This document shows positions 9,060 to 19,985 of a stretch of DNA of 64,000 bases, in pieces. The position numbers and the translations under genes were made by a program. Each line of letters opens with the position of its first letter. Positions within the stretch are counted from its first letter, which is position 1. This stretch comes from Chiua virens (Eukaryota; Basidiomycota; Agaricomycetes; Boletales; Boletaceae), in assembly GCA_019787685.1 (NCBI GenBank), contig JAHNUO010000039.1, positions 1 through 64,000 of the forward strand, written 5' to 3'. Under the pieces are notes generated by a model. It was given only the letters and a program-made list of their open reading frames with translations. It was not told where the DNA came from and did no database searches.

Positions 9060-9540
9060 TCACATACTAGATTCGTGCGTAAACGAGTTGGACTCGACCG
9101 GGTCAGACTTAGTGCCAGTGTTGCGTCCCACGGAGAGTTGCATGGTTCTGGAGACATCCGATATGTCATGCGTACTGGCACTTCCGCGCAGAGTCCCCGA
9201 TGCGAAACGCACCGAGCCAAGCGTGCTCCTCCCTCGACTGTCCGAGTCTGTCTCGAACGAAATACCCCGCGCGATCCGATAGACGATCAACGATGGTGCA
9301 ATAACCTGCGGATGAATCACCACAAACGAAACCGTCAATAAGCATCCTGCTATGACGACTAGTGAACTGACATGTGGTGAGTCAACGGAATATAGGCGCC
9401 TGACTGGGTGTTTGACATCATTACCTGGTACAGACGCAAGTCTAAACGATACGCACAGGAGCAGGCGAGTTAGACGTGAACGGATCATATTGGGCACGCA
9501 ACTCACGAAATTGTGTACCAGAAAGATGACCACCGAGGTC
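9060..9540 (-). pseudogene. 3' fragment of a seven-helix membrane protein gene
   Basis: On the minus strand a frame ending at 9060 contains VIAPSLIVYRIARGISFETD, then a Ser/Thr-rich tail. This is the same C-terminal exon seen in the genes at 24712-24966 and 26714-26971. The exon is preceded by a CCGCAG acceptor at about 9310, and a hydrophobic stretch further upstream may be the previous exon. Stops appear by 9545, so the first six helices are gone. The family-B element inserted only about 50 bases beyond the stop codon. It looks like an old decayed paralogue. Confidence 0.6.
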
Positions 9541-9608
9541 TATCCGACCGACGCCGGTCCACACCTGGACCATGCATGAAGAACTACCAAATAGATCTAG
9601 AAGAGGAG

Positions 9609-9863
9609 GGACTCATTGACCGGTGAGATTGAGCTTGCAGAAGTAGACGTGCTGTACGATCCGTTGGTCCTCCAAGTATCTGAATCATGGTTACTCGAAG
9701 AAAGACTGGAGCTCGATCCGGGCTTCTGTGGCAGAGTGTGATGGCGGTGTGAAGCGGACGAAGATGAGTGTTGGGGGGCCATTGGGAAATCGTATAGGTA
9801 GTTGACGAGGTCGAATTCTTTATTCCTTTCTACCAAGTAATGCTTTGCTCTTGAAATTGTCAT
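9609..9863 (-). pseudogene. Duplicated exon fragment of the 18.2-20.0 kb gene
   Basis: The minus strand encodes a Ser-rich stretch containing LPQKPGSSSSLSSS and SYSTSTSASSISPVN, nearly the same as an exon of the gene at 19828-19985. It ends in a stop soon after, so only this exon was copied. It marks the left edge of the segmental duplication. Confidence 0.55.
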
Positions 9864-9884
9864 CAGAGTGGTTGTATTTGTTTA

Positions 9885-10270
9885 TTCCAGGGTCGTATGA
9901 CAACACGATTCGTGTCGTGGACATGGACACCGACAAAATGAAGAAATGTCTGCAAGTAAAGAAGCCACTTAGTTGCGTAGTTTCCTTGGCGAAAGAGGGT
10001 ATGATTTACGCTTATGATTCTCAATCGTTCTCTGATATGTTATTATCTTACAGGTATTCGTCACTGGCTCCCATGACGTCGGGTAGGTCGTACTTGTCTG
10101 TATGATCTGTGGATACTTAAAACGCACACAAGACGTGTACTCCTGTACTCCTTGGTCACCGTGTTCATGGCTCTTCAACAGCTGCCCGGTCACTTGAATG
10201 GTATCCGTGCCGTCGCTCTTTTGGAGCGCATCCTTGTCAGTGCGGGAGTAGATAGGCGTTGATTTTCTGG
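9885..10270 (+). pseudogene. WD40-repeat gene fragment
   Basis: The plus strand encodes GSYDNTIRVVDMDTDKMKKC, a typical WD40 blade end, with an acceptor (ATTCCAG) just before it. An intron of about 75 bases (donor near GTATGA 9999, acceptor TTACAG near 10054) leads to [10 protein letters not shown], the start of the next blade. The frame then breaks, although pieces resembling a further blade can be read to about 10270. A functional propeller needs about seven blades, so this is a remnant, perhaps of an F-box/WD40 gene. Copy 2 of the duplication has lost the first blade entirely. Confidence 0.45.
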
Positions 10271-10329
10271 TGGCATGGACGAAGGCGGGAGAGTGGTCAG
10301 CGTGACGATCGACGGTATTCTCGACTAGT

Positions 10330-11930
10330 GAGCATTCTGTTTTAGTTCCTCCGGAAGCGTGGCTGATCTTTATCTCGAAGAACGAAGAGAGATGATAACC
10401 TCTCTTACTAGGTGGGAGGTTGCAATTTCGTTTTGACAGGTTTCACAACGTTGGTACAGCGCCAAGGAGCATGATTCAATGGTTCGCAGCGAAAGGGAAG
10501 CAAACGACGGTATGTAGCGGTATCTCGTCTTGTCGTCCCGCTTTCTGTTCAGTGCGCCACGAAGTCTGTTATTCTCCACTTCCAATGGAATGAAGACAAG
10601 GACTAACCTTCTCTTGTTGCCCCTACCAGCAGTTGTACGCGATTGACTTCCCCAACTCTGCCTTCCAAACCCGCTCACAGCATCATGGACCCGCGTACTC
10701 GTACCCTCCCATCGCTCTCAAGCTCAATGTCGTTCGATTGTCACTCCTCAACATTGGCAGTCAAATCTGGTATTTCTGTCAATACGACAACTCTTTCGAT
10801 AGGTCCTCATTTCCCCTCTCTCCGTTTCTCTCACCTGTTCCTTGTTCAGAGATGCCATTGTCCCCGCTGGGCAGCAGAGCTATCGGCGCCGAGAGATTCT
10901 CTATTAGATTTGGGCGCGCAGCGATCTTGATGGCCCCTCCAAACTTATTGCCGTGTGGAGATATCAGATGTTAGAGAACCGTCACCGCTACTAAATGTAG
11001 TTCGGACGGGGGTTGAACGAAGAGTGTGTCGTCCAGGCGCTTGAATTGATCGATTTCCTGATTTTTGAATAGGTTTTGATGACCACCCACGTGGGCAAGG
11101 AAAATGTCTTATGCCGTGTTCGACACCTGGAAACAGAACGGGGGAGAGCAGTAACGACGAGTTGATACTCGACTACTTGAATTGTCCACTCGCGAGCCCT
11201 GAGCCACATACCCCCTCTCTGGAGCATGGGCGGCTGCTCTATGGTCATTCTCTTTTTCAGGCTCTGCGCTCTCTCCTTCAAGCCCTAAATCGCCCACCTC
11301 CGCTAAAACAATGCACAAGTCGCTTTCGATGCACGAGAGGACTACACCCTCCCGTGATCGGGTCATGAGCACCAGCATTATTGATGGTGTTCCCTTCCAT
11401 GTTACACAGGTTGCGTGCACGCGGAACCCCACTCAAGGGACACCTATTACACAAACCCGATGGGATGCAGAGATCGATCGATCTGAATGGAGGGATGAAC
11501 AGTACGGTTTCGGACTCCCTGGAGTACAGCGAGGCGAGGCCAATGAACGAGGCAGGGGGGCATCGCTTACAGAAAAAGTTTCGTCAAGAAGATCGTCTAC
11601 TCCTGTATCTGGAGTCATAGACGAGGGGAATGTTGTGCAACTGCCCGCTCCCGGGTTCCCAGGGGTGATCCGCGTCTCATGAAACCAGTGTTCAGCGTAA
11701 CTGACAAGTGGTTTAGCACTCCCTCCGCGGCGGAGAAATCACGGACGTTGAGCATCCCAAATGTCCTTCTGGACCTTCAACAAGCCAGGATTCTTGTTCA
11801 GGTCAGCCAATAGCCACGCCACGAAGGAACAACCATCCCATCTAATCAACTGGCCAGTTCTCATCGCCGCCCAGTCCCGGAATTTTTGGTGTGTTGTCCA
11901 TTACTATATTTGGATCCAAACCCATACCAC
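10330..11930. other. Degraded duplicated sequence, no gene recognised
   Basis: Many short frames and stretches that line up with 20220-21790 show this is duplicated material. Reading frames are interrupted in both copies. Possible exon pieces exist (for example near 10850-10975) but I cannot assign a family. Confidence 0.35.
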
Positions 11931-11939
11931 TATAATCGT

Positions 11940-13205
11940 TTAGACCGACTCGCCGAAGAGATGGCTCAGCGAAGCCCTTTCCTTGTTGAATGTCAAGTCC
12001 GATGTGATTCAGCAGGGCTTGAAGGCCGAGCTCGCCGTCCGACAGTTCTCAAAGGTCCGTTCTCGCTGCCTGGGAAGCGGAGCGCGCTCGACAGGTCGAG
12101 GAGGGTTGCAAGTGGGAGAGTGATTCCTCGGCGTGGCAGACGCAGCACAAGGCGACGTCCGAGGAAAGGACGAGTCTCCTGGCGCCTGTCACCGAGTTAT
12201 CGGACGCAGCTGCACGAGCTGAAGAAGTTCGTATCCATTTATCGGCATTGGAGGCCGAACGTGTCGCCTGGACGAAGGAACACGATCCTCTGCTGAATGC
12301 CATGACACAACGACCAGAAGAGTTGGCTGCGCCAGCCAAAGTCTGCGGGGAACTGGACGAGGACCGGGTGAAGTGGTCGGAGGCCAAGAAGACTTCATGG
12401 GTCGAGGAAAAAGCCGGATTAGACAGTGAGCGTGCGGCGCTGCAGGAAAAATAAGAATCCTTGTCACGTTCTCGAGGAAGTCCGTATATCCGTTGTGTCG
12501 CAGAGGTCTGCCACGGCTTCTGCTTGGAGGGACAGACTTCTTCCGTGAGCATTATGCACAAGCATCCATGTTCGTCAGTTCCGTGCGGGATGAGAACCTA
12601 AAGCTAGAGAAGAGAGTGAAATAACCGAGGGACAGGCGCATGAAGGTGTCGCAATAATCAAGGCGTTCTGAGGTATCTCTTTTCTTCGACTCAGCGATTT
12701 GGATCAGCGTGCTCACTGTCGTCTCGAGGCTTTACAGGCTGACATAGCCCAATAGAAAGGGTTGACGGTCCAGGAGCTCCTGCAAGAATAGGACCCGCGG
12801 ACGAATGACGAACTTCGTACGAAAGCTGCGCAAGTTCCTGAGCTTGTGGATCTTTGTGGCCGTATAATGGCGGAAACCAAATCCCTCGAAGCTGAGACAT
12901 TGAAACATGGCTGGACGCAACAACGCAGCGTCTTCCAACGAAACTATTTGTATCGCAGGATCCTCTTCAGAACGAGAGGAAATCTCTTGAGTCTAACCTC
13001 CGTCAGCTCTGAACACCCACATTTTCCAGCGAATATTATCATGCGGCAATGCTGTTCCCCAACGCTTTCTGCTACATCGGTTGAATCGGTTCTACCGCCA
13101 CGGAGGTTCGCTGCCGAAAATATCAAGTTTCTTCCGTCGATCTTGGTCGTTTTGGCTTCCCTGGTTACTTTGTTTCCGCAATCAAAGAACCGCATGAAAC
13201 CCTGA
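11940..13205 (+). pseudogene. Remnant of a coiled-coil protein gene
   Basis: In broken frames the plus strand encodes heptad-rich stretches. One is DSPKRWLSEALSLLNVKSD near 11945. Another, from 12180 to 12450, contains LSALEAERVAWTKE and ends at TAA 12452-12454. A third near 12800-12900 contains LRTKAAQVPELVDLCG and ETKSLEAETLK. The composition is rich in Glu, Lys, Ala and Leu. Frames shift several times, so it is not functional as it stands. The first half has a counterpart at 21830-22240. No defined family is recognised. Confidence 0.4.
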
Positions 13206-13902
13206 TATAAGCACAATCGTCGTACTGAGTATCATGTCTCCTTGTCTCCTTGACTCATTTCGTTGCTGCGCCATGGGCCAATCTGAAGATCGTCATTGGT
13301 CATTTAGTCGAATGAGGCTACCCAGAGTACCTTCTCCCAGATCTCAGCTAACGCCAGAAACGCCGAGTATGCTGGAGTAACAATGAAGTTCATGCTTCGG
13401 TTCGTGAGACAATCATCTTATTGATAGTCATGTATCTACTCTGCATACTGTGTCTACAAATCGCATGACCAATCTTGTGGGACAAATCAACCGTGAGGAG
13501 AGCTACAACAACACAAAGGGCGTAGGAGGGACAGGTAAGCAAAACGGCTGCTATTATACACTGACGGGACGACGAGAAAAAATGGATAAAAAAGGAAACA
13601 GAGTGTCACATGGTGAGACGGCGATGAGAAGGCTGGAAGGAAAAACCAACCCGTGTCCCTGTAATCAATCTCGGCAGGCCGGGCGGAGAAATAGGAAAGG
13701 AGATGGTGACCTTGACGAGGGCGAGGCGCAGGAGTTATCTAGCTCGACTGATTAGCTTTGTGTAAACAAATTTAAACTCGATAACACAAACTCGGATGGG
13801 TTGTTGTGGGTTGTTGATACACGCTCTAACGAGCAATCCGAGTCGCAGGCGCTCTTAACACCATTCCTATCCATCAAGCCACCCGTTTCAATTCTTACTA
13901 TC
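13206..13902. other. Spacer upstream of the G-domain gene
   Basis: A 101-codon open frame (13450-13755) is basic and low-complexity and is probably not a gene. The rest should hold the promoter of the gene starting at 13903; no clear TATA box is seen. Confidence 0.35.
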
Positions 13903-16690
13903 ATGCAGATCGACGATATCAGACAGAAATTTGGACGGTTCCGAATCCTTGTCATCGGACGGGCCAACGCTGGGAAGACGACACTTCTCAAGCAAATCTG
14001 TAATTCAAAGGAGAATCCAGAGATCTATGACGGAGAAGGGAAAAAGGTATGTTTGTATACCAACCTGGGGTTTCTGATCTCATAGGTGGACTGATGGTCT
14101 GTGATCAGGTCGATCTGGCACAGATCGAAGAGTCTGCGGAGGTGAATACCAGGTTTAGACATCAACCCTTGTTATCACGATCTCACATGTCCCAAGCGGG
14201 GAGAACACAATATCGAGAACGAGATGGTCTTTCAAAGTAACCCCGGTTTTGTCTTCCATGACTCCCGTGGGTTTGAAGCCGGTAGTGTCGACGAGTTTAA
14301 CAAGATGAAGGACTTTGTCGCCGAGCGAGCTAAGATGACATTCCTCAAGAAGCGTGTCCACGCTATATGGTAAACACAGATCCACTTATGACGTGCTAAC
14401 CACAACTGTTGCATAGGTACTGTATCCCAATGGATCAGATACACCGCGCTATCTTGACTGCGGAAGAAAAGTTTTTTGATGAATGTGAAACAGGAAATGG
14501 TAGGCTTTTCTTAAATGTCCATTCATTGTTTTATTTTTATTGTACTTTCGGGACAGTACCTGTTGTGGTTGTGTTCACAAAATGTGATGCATTGCGAATC
14601 TTGGCAGTGGCTGCGTTGACAGCCGAGGACAAGAAACTACCTGAACAAGAAAGACTTGCCAAGGTGAAGGAACTCGAGGAAAGCATGGTAAAGAGTAGTA
14701 GAATTTGGGAAAGATTGCAAAAAAGGAAAAATCCCCCCAAAGTGTATGCTGAAGTCAAAGGTCTGTATGAAATTGGGGTTGATATACAGGTATCTCATTA
14801 TGTGAATTTTTTTGCAGATATGCAGAAGTGCAATGAAGGATGCAGGATTGTGCTAGAAAAGACTGCAGCTGCTTTGAATGATGAAAGTTTGGAAATGCTG
14901 TTTGTGACCACACAAAATGCAAACATCATGCTTTGTGTGAAATATGCTGTTGACAGGTATGTGATCCTTTATTAATGTTCAGGATTGTTTAGTGAATTAC
15001 ACATGATATATGTGATAGAACCTTGGTGCCATTCATTGGTGGCAAATTGTCTCCAGTAGGAAGATTTGATCAGAAAGAGCAAGAGTCCTTGATGAGAAGA
15101 ATGGGTATGTGGTTCCCACATGTCAATGTAAGAAAGTGTGGAATTTCTATATGGATGTGAAGTGCTTACAAATATTGGCAGGTAAGAAATGTGATCAAAT
15201 TGAGAAATGGAGAGATTTTGATATGTGTCCATTGGTGTTATGTCTGCTCCCATGTTCTCTCATTCATAGGATGTAAGTGGTCTGACTGTTCTTGGAGGTC
15301 TCAGAGTGATTCTGATCCATGTCCATGTCTGCTCCCACCATGTTCTCTCATTCGTAGCTTGTAAGTGGTCTGACTGTTCTTGGAGGTCTCAGAGTGATTC
15401 TGATCCATGTCCATGTCTGCTCCCACCATGTTCTCTCATTCATAGCTTGTAAGTGGTCTGACTGTTCTTGGAGGTCTCAGAGTGATTCTGATCCATGTCC
15501 ATGTCTGCTCCCACCATGTTCTCTCATTCATAGCTTGTAAGTGGTCTGACTGTTCCTGGAGGTCTCAGAGTGATCCTGATCCATGTCCATGTCTGCTCCC
15601 ACCATGTTCTCTCATTCATAGGCTGTAAGTGGTCTGACTGTTCTTGGAGGTCTCAGAGTGATTCTGATCCATGTCCATGTCTGCTCCCACCATGTTCTCT
15701 CATTCATAGCGAGTAAGTGGTCTGACTGTTCTTGGAGGTCTCAGAGTGATTCTGATCCATGTCCATGTCTGCTGCCACCATGTTCTCTCATTCATAGGCT
15801 GTAAGTGGTCTGACTGTTCTTGGAGGTCTCAGAGTGATTCTGATCCATGTCCATGTCTGCTCCCACCATGTCTCTCATTCATAGCTTGTAAGTCTTAGTT
15901 ACAAGTTATTGAATCCATCTTGCTCCCTCTAATATCCCTCAGGATGTAAGACATCTTTGAAGCCTTGTATGCAATATCATTGAATACTCTTTTTGTGCTA
16001 TCTCCATTTTCTAGAAGGTGAAACCAAATCATTCTCTTTTTTTACTTCATCTTCATCTTTATTTTGCAGGAGGTTTGTTGTACTATCTCACTTTCACCAA
16101 ATCAGTGATTAATGTCATTTCATATAGTTGCTACACTCTCCACAGGTTTTTTTATTTATCAAGTTTCTTATATTTAGATTTAAATTCTCACATTATTTTA
16201 CATCAGGTCCAAGTTCCATATGGTGCCACAGCACACTCAACACCCTCAAAATCAATGGTATGTGCACTATTTTCATGCTAGAACATGTTTCAAGTTCCCA
16301 CAATACTTTGCATAATTCAGTTCCCATGGACTTTGAAACCATGGAAAAAAGCCCTTTTATTGGGCATTGGTCAGTCTTGTTTGGTATCCCATTCCCACCC
16401 CTTCAATATCTGTATAGATTCTGCCATCATTATGGTGCATTCCTTCCATCTCCACCAGCAAGGCAATCCAGGATCAGTTGCCACTGCTGCCAAATTATAC
16501 AAATCATCTGGCACATGTGCCAAAGTTCAACAAGCAGTGACTCTGCTAGCTGATCAACATGATCCCAAAGATACAGAAGGGATGAAAGTGGCAATCATGG
16601 ATCTGATTTCGAAGAATCTCATATGTAAGTCACACTTTTGTGCAATTGTACAAGTTGATTAAACAAACTTTAGCTATGAATATCTCTGTG
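13903..16690 (+). CDS. G-domain (P-loop GTPase-like) protein gene with microexons
   Basis: ATG at 13903 starts an exon encoding a Walker A motif, GRANAGKTT (about residue 20). Exons fit at 13903-14046, 14109-14141, 14197-14369, 14417-14499, 14557-14760, 14818-14956 and 15019-15127. They join in frame over exactly 295 codons. Motifs in order: P-loop; FHDSRGFEAG (the switch II/DxxG-like loop of the AIG1/GTPase-like family); VVVFTKCDAL (the base-binding TKxD motif, about residue 155); a helical region with a final WFPHVN. Downstream, 16207-16257 and 16321-16630 encode a further helical part (ATAAKLYKSSGT). Between them lies a chain of one-codon microexons (15270-16072) and an 18-base exon (16128-16145), all in phase 0. 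The end is uncertain, near 16690. This is a mushroom-expanded family of unknown role, probably a cytosolic GTP-binding protein. An exon-2 fragment is duplicated at 22243-22315. Confidence 0.75.
15182..15887 (+). repeat. Tandem array of 88-base intron-like units
   Basis: About seven and a half copies of an 88-base unit run head to tail. Each full unit begins GTAAGTGGTCTGAC and ends CTCTCATTCATAG plus one triplet. Starts of successive GTAAGT donors are 15273, 15361, 15449, 15537, 15625, 15713, 15801 and 15888, a strict 88-base step except the last (87). The first unit (15182-15269) is diverged in its first half. Each unit is an 85-base GT-AG interval with a CTCAT branch-like motif near its 3' end, followed by a 3-base would-be exon. 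Confidence 0.9.
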
Positions 16691-16699
16691 TGAAAAGTT

Positions 16700-17142
16700 C
16701 AGTACCTTCAATGATCCCTCGACAGTGTACAATATTTCGGTAGAATGGAAACTGGTTGTAAATGCGAATTGTAAATCATTGAATTTCTTTTAACACATTC
16801 AATCAATGCGCGACAGTGATGAAATTCACGATATATCCGATCACGTGCATAGAACTATGATATTTGCATACTGCTAACTGATCGTGATCCAACTAACCTA
16901 CCGAAGGAATGAAAACACTAATGAAAGGCAAATACAAGTGCAAGTAAACTACACCCCTTTCTCTTTCTAGGATACGGCGAGATGAGGACATAAAAACCTC
17001 GAGTCAAGGCACCGTGCATACGTCGACATGAAGAAAGAAAATGAAAGATAAAGAGTTCCCGGGTTCCGAAATATCAACCGCGCATCAAACGGCACGGGGA
17101 TCACATCCGTCCAGATAAGAGATAGCCATTCACCGTTCACAA
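16700..17142. other. Spacer with a duplicated segment
   Basis: No gene is seen. Positions 16856-17108 match 23815-24003 (see that entry), beginning at ATGATATTTGCAT and continuing past GGATACGGCGAGATGAG. Confidence 0.5.
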
Positions 17143-17703
17143 TCACATTACGCGTTCGCTGACTTGCACAGCCCGGAGCCACATCTCCCCGGGACGGCTG
17201 TTTGCGCGCGCATCAGCTCCGGCGTCACATGTAACCCCAGCACGAAATACGTACCTCTTTTCTCGTAAGGTTCGCCACGCCCGTCTGTTGTCCTTCTCCT
17301 TCTCGTTCCGAATCTTGGTGGCGAGCGACTCCGCTCTGGGCGGGAAGACACCAGGTCCTTCGGACTCGAGGACAACCTTGCCATACCAGCCAGGATCAAT
17401 GTGGAATCCTTCAACGTTGGGAATAGGAACCCGAACAGCGCGCGGTCGGGAGTGTGTTTGCGATTGTGTGGGCGGTACGGGCGGGCGGATAGTAAACGTG
17501 GTCCGGTGAACCCAACGAACAACATTGTGCAATGCTCCATGAGGTCTATGGAAGGAGCGTGAGCATGCTTTGAACGCCTGTTGATTCAATACGCACGTTT
17601 CCGTTCGAGCCCGATACTGCAACGACTGCAAATTGGCTGCAATCTCACGCCCCCATGGACTTACGTCAAGGTAGACGATGGGATTACAATGGGGATTGTG
17701 CAT
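17143..17703 (-). CDS. Hypothetical protein
   Basis: ATG at 17703 opens 186 codons. The start, MHNPHCNPIVYLD, is followed directly by a good GTAAGT donor. An intron of about 47 bases ending at TTGCAG is therefore likely, with the second exon starting YRARTETC. The body includes VPIPNVEGFHIDPGWYGKV and a basic helix KIRNEKEKDNRRAWRTLREKR near the C-terminus. The first exon recalls the opening strand of cyclophilins, but nothing downstream supports a cyclophilin, so I do not assign that. It stands alone between two spacers on the same strand as the next gene. Confidence 0.45.
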   Translation of the reverse strand: MHNPHCNPIVYLDVSPWGREIAANLQSLQYRARTETCVLNQQAFKACSRSFHRPHGALHNVVRWVHRTTFTIRPPVPPTQSQTHSRPRAVRVPIPNVEGFHIDPGWYGKVVLESEGPGVFPPRAESLATKIRNEKEKDNRRAWRTLREKRYVFRAGVTCDAGADARANSRPGEMWLRAVQVSERVM

Positions 17704-18209
17704 CGCAGAACCACCGATGCGAATGACTCAATGGAAGTACGATGGAGAGAACGCCAAGCTGTGGAAGTATGGCGACACTTCACCTACACGGGAGTATCTA
17801 TAATCCAGACCCTGCCATTCATACGTCTGAGGCTGTTCGATAATACAAATTTATGATGAGACGCACCACAAGATAGCTCCCGTCCCACATCAGCTGACCG
17901 AGGTTCCCTTCATCCCCGACAGCAACGTCCCACACAACATCTCCCACTCAGAGAAGTTTCAGAACACCGGAACATTTCAATTTGGCCTGACATTCCACGA
18001 CACCCGCATCAGATAACCAATCTCCCTCAGGGGAAGGCACGAACACTCTCAATACCGGAGCGCGCCCGGGTCGATAGAGAGGCGATTTGAAAATAATTTA
18101 TACCCATTTTTAGAAATAATTTGGAGACCGCTGATGAGAAACTTGGGTTCCGTTCATTCTTTCTATGTGAATAATTACCAGAGTGGGAATGAGAAGAAGT
18201 GGGCAACGG
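17704..18209. other. Intergenic, no gene seen
   Basis: A 91-codon plus-strand frame (17581-17856) overlaps the hypothetical gene antisense and has no recognisable content. Nothing else is evident. Confidence 0.35.
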
Positions 18210-18212
18210 AGC

Positions 18213-19985
18213 TCAGCTGGAGACGCTGGGTTGACGGGTGACTGGATGCGAAGGATTCGAAACCTGATTTGATTCGGCCCAACGCAGTGTCTTGATGTAC
18301 CTGACCTCGGACTCGGCTTGAGCACGAAGACGAAGAACTACTTGGGTGTAAGCCCATGTTGTGAGTGCCAGCGCAAGTATATCCAGTGTTTCGGACGTCA
18401 CCGGAGCATCCCGCTTCGCTCCTTTAGGTTGCAGGTACGTGGCAGCAAGACGAGCATGTTGATGTGCTGGCATGGCCACGCCACGTAGGTAGTTGTGCAG
18501 GTCCTAATGAGTATGTCATTATATGTGAGCGCGCGAATTGCAAGTCAAACTTGCCTTCAACGATAACTCAAGTGGCTCTGCCCATTCATATGCCCGACTA
18601 TACTGAGGTATTGTTCAAGAACAAACTCACGGAGAATCCTGCTCTGGAGCAACTCCAGAACCTCCTTGTTCGCACTGCAGAGCGCCAGCCACTCGGAGTA
18701 TGACAAATACGACAGCAAGAGTCGGAAAAGATTCGTGTTGGACATGAATGTCATGATCGAGAAATATGTTGGCGGAGGTGCCAGTTCTCGAGGGGGTTCT
18801 TCCACCTGCTCGTTCTCCTGCTCTATGGATAGTTGCTTTGCGACCTCGGCAACTAGTGGTGGCGGAGCCTTTTCTAACCACAGACCCCGACGTTGTTGAC
18901 GAACAACCTTGTAATCATCAGGGTGGTAGGGACTTTTCGGGAGCGGAAGAAGCGTGTGCGTCCAAAGTAAAGGTGTTCCAGAAGCCGGCAGCAGCGGAGT
19001 ACTTGGGGACTTGGCGTGTCCATCCTCGCTACGAAAACCATCTTCCTTGCTCAAACGCAGACTTGCAGAGGAAGTTGAACCGGTTCTAGAACATGGCCGC
19101 GCCTGGGGCCTCAGAATTCTCACACCTTCGGTTTTCGTGAACGGGTCGTCATCTAGGAGTAAAGGATCACCCGGCTCGGGAATGGCCTTCTGGGAAGATG
19201 GCACGACCGGTTTCTGAGGGGTGGTGGGGCATGCCTTTGTCAAGACGCGTCGGGCATGTTCAGATCCAGGATCGACCCTGAGTCCAACGGTTGGCGAATG
19301 CTCTGCGGGCAAATTGTTCTTGCTCGTCTTGCGAGTCAAAGGCGGAAGCTCGGAGGAATAGAACGTCGGGCTGATGGTTACAGTGCCCTGGGAATGCAGG
19401 TCAGAAGGAAATGACCCTCGTGGCGCGGAGGAGGCAGGGCCACTGCAACACGGGGAGAGGAGGGCTGGAGAGATGCGTATTGGACAGGCTGCAAAGGATA
19501 GACATTCTGCATGTTCGTGGGCCTTGTGGGTGGTGAAGCCAGAGGACCCTTAGCAGCGGGTTGTGGCGCAGCTGTGGCAGCAAAAATGAGGGGACCCCTG
19601 CGCAAAGGAGTGGTTTCCTGAGCGAAGCATGTCGTACAGCATTGGGGGTCGCGGGTGCATGTCAATGTGTGCTGACGTGGACGCCAAGGGGAGAGAGAAG
19701 ACTGTGGTGCAAGGGTTCGGACGCGCTCAGAATAGCTGGTGGGAGGACGATATGCTCGAGAGCCGGCGTCAGAGGTCGTGAAATTACCTGATAGAGGACA
19801 CGGTTAATGCGGGTCAAACTCGCCTGGTTGACCGGTGAGATTGAGCTGGCAGAAGTAGATGTGCTGTACGAACCGTTGGTCCTCCGGGTGGCATCGGTGT
19901 TGTGACTACTCGAAGAAAGACTGGAACTTGATCCGGGTTTCTGTGGCAGAGTGCGGTGGTGTGGAGCGGGCGAAGATGTCCATGA
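18213..19985 (-). CDS. F-box-like agaricomycete protein, possibly frameshifted
   Basis: Read on the minus strand. A Ser-rich exon (about 19985-19790) ends LTRINRVLYQ with a GTAATT donor. A Pro/Ser-rich frame follows at about 19760-19410. From 19398 (after a TTCCCAG acceptor) a long exon runs to about 18560 with Pro/Ser/Lys-rich, probably disordered sequence. It then holds a helical F-box-like block (LFRLLLSYLSYSEWLALCSANKEVLELLQ). The C-terminal exon (about 18505-18213) reads DLHNYLRGVAMPAHQHARL and ends in a helix near LRAQAESEV. The sequence just before that exon fits best if one or two bases were restored near 18600 (EQYLS then YSRAYEWAEPLELSLK in the next frame), so a frameshift is possible. 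Function unknown; F-box proteins usually recruit substrates to SCF ubiquitin ligases, but this call is tentative. Confidence 0.5.

Larger units (their letters stand above)
9609..14165 (+). repeat. Segmental duplication, copy 1
   Basis: This region matches 19828-22315 in the same order and orientation, with many substitutions. Copy 2 lacks about 300 bases corresponding to 9760-10070 (WD40-like exon) and about 1.8 kb corresponding to 12310-14090. Matching resumes over exon 2 of the G-domain gene (14093-14165 against 22243-22315). A further diverged match joins 16856-17108 to 23815-24003, so the duplicated block may originally have reached about 17.1 kb. Confidence 0.7.

Noticed and set aside
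15242..15895. Array read as a CRISPR or coding tandem repeat
   Set aside because: Units are contiguous with no variable spacers and contain stops in all frames; splice-signal content explains them better.
17143..17703. Cyclophilin from the start NPIVYLDV
   Set aside because: Only the first few residues match; none of the later cyclophilin motifs follow in any frame.
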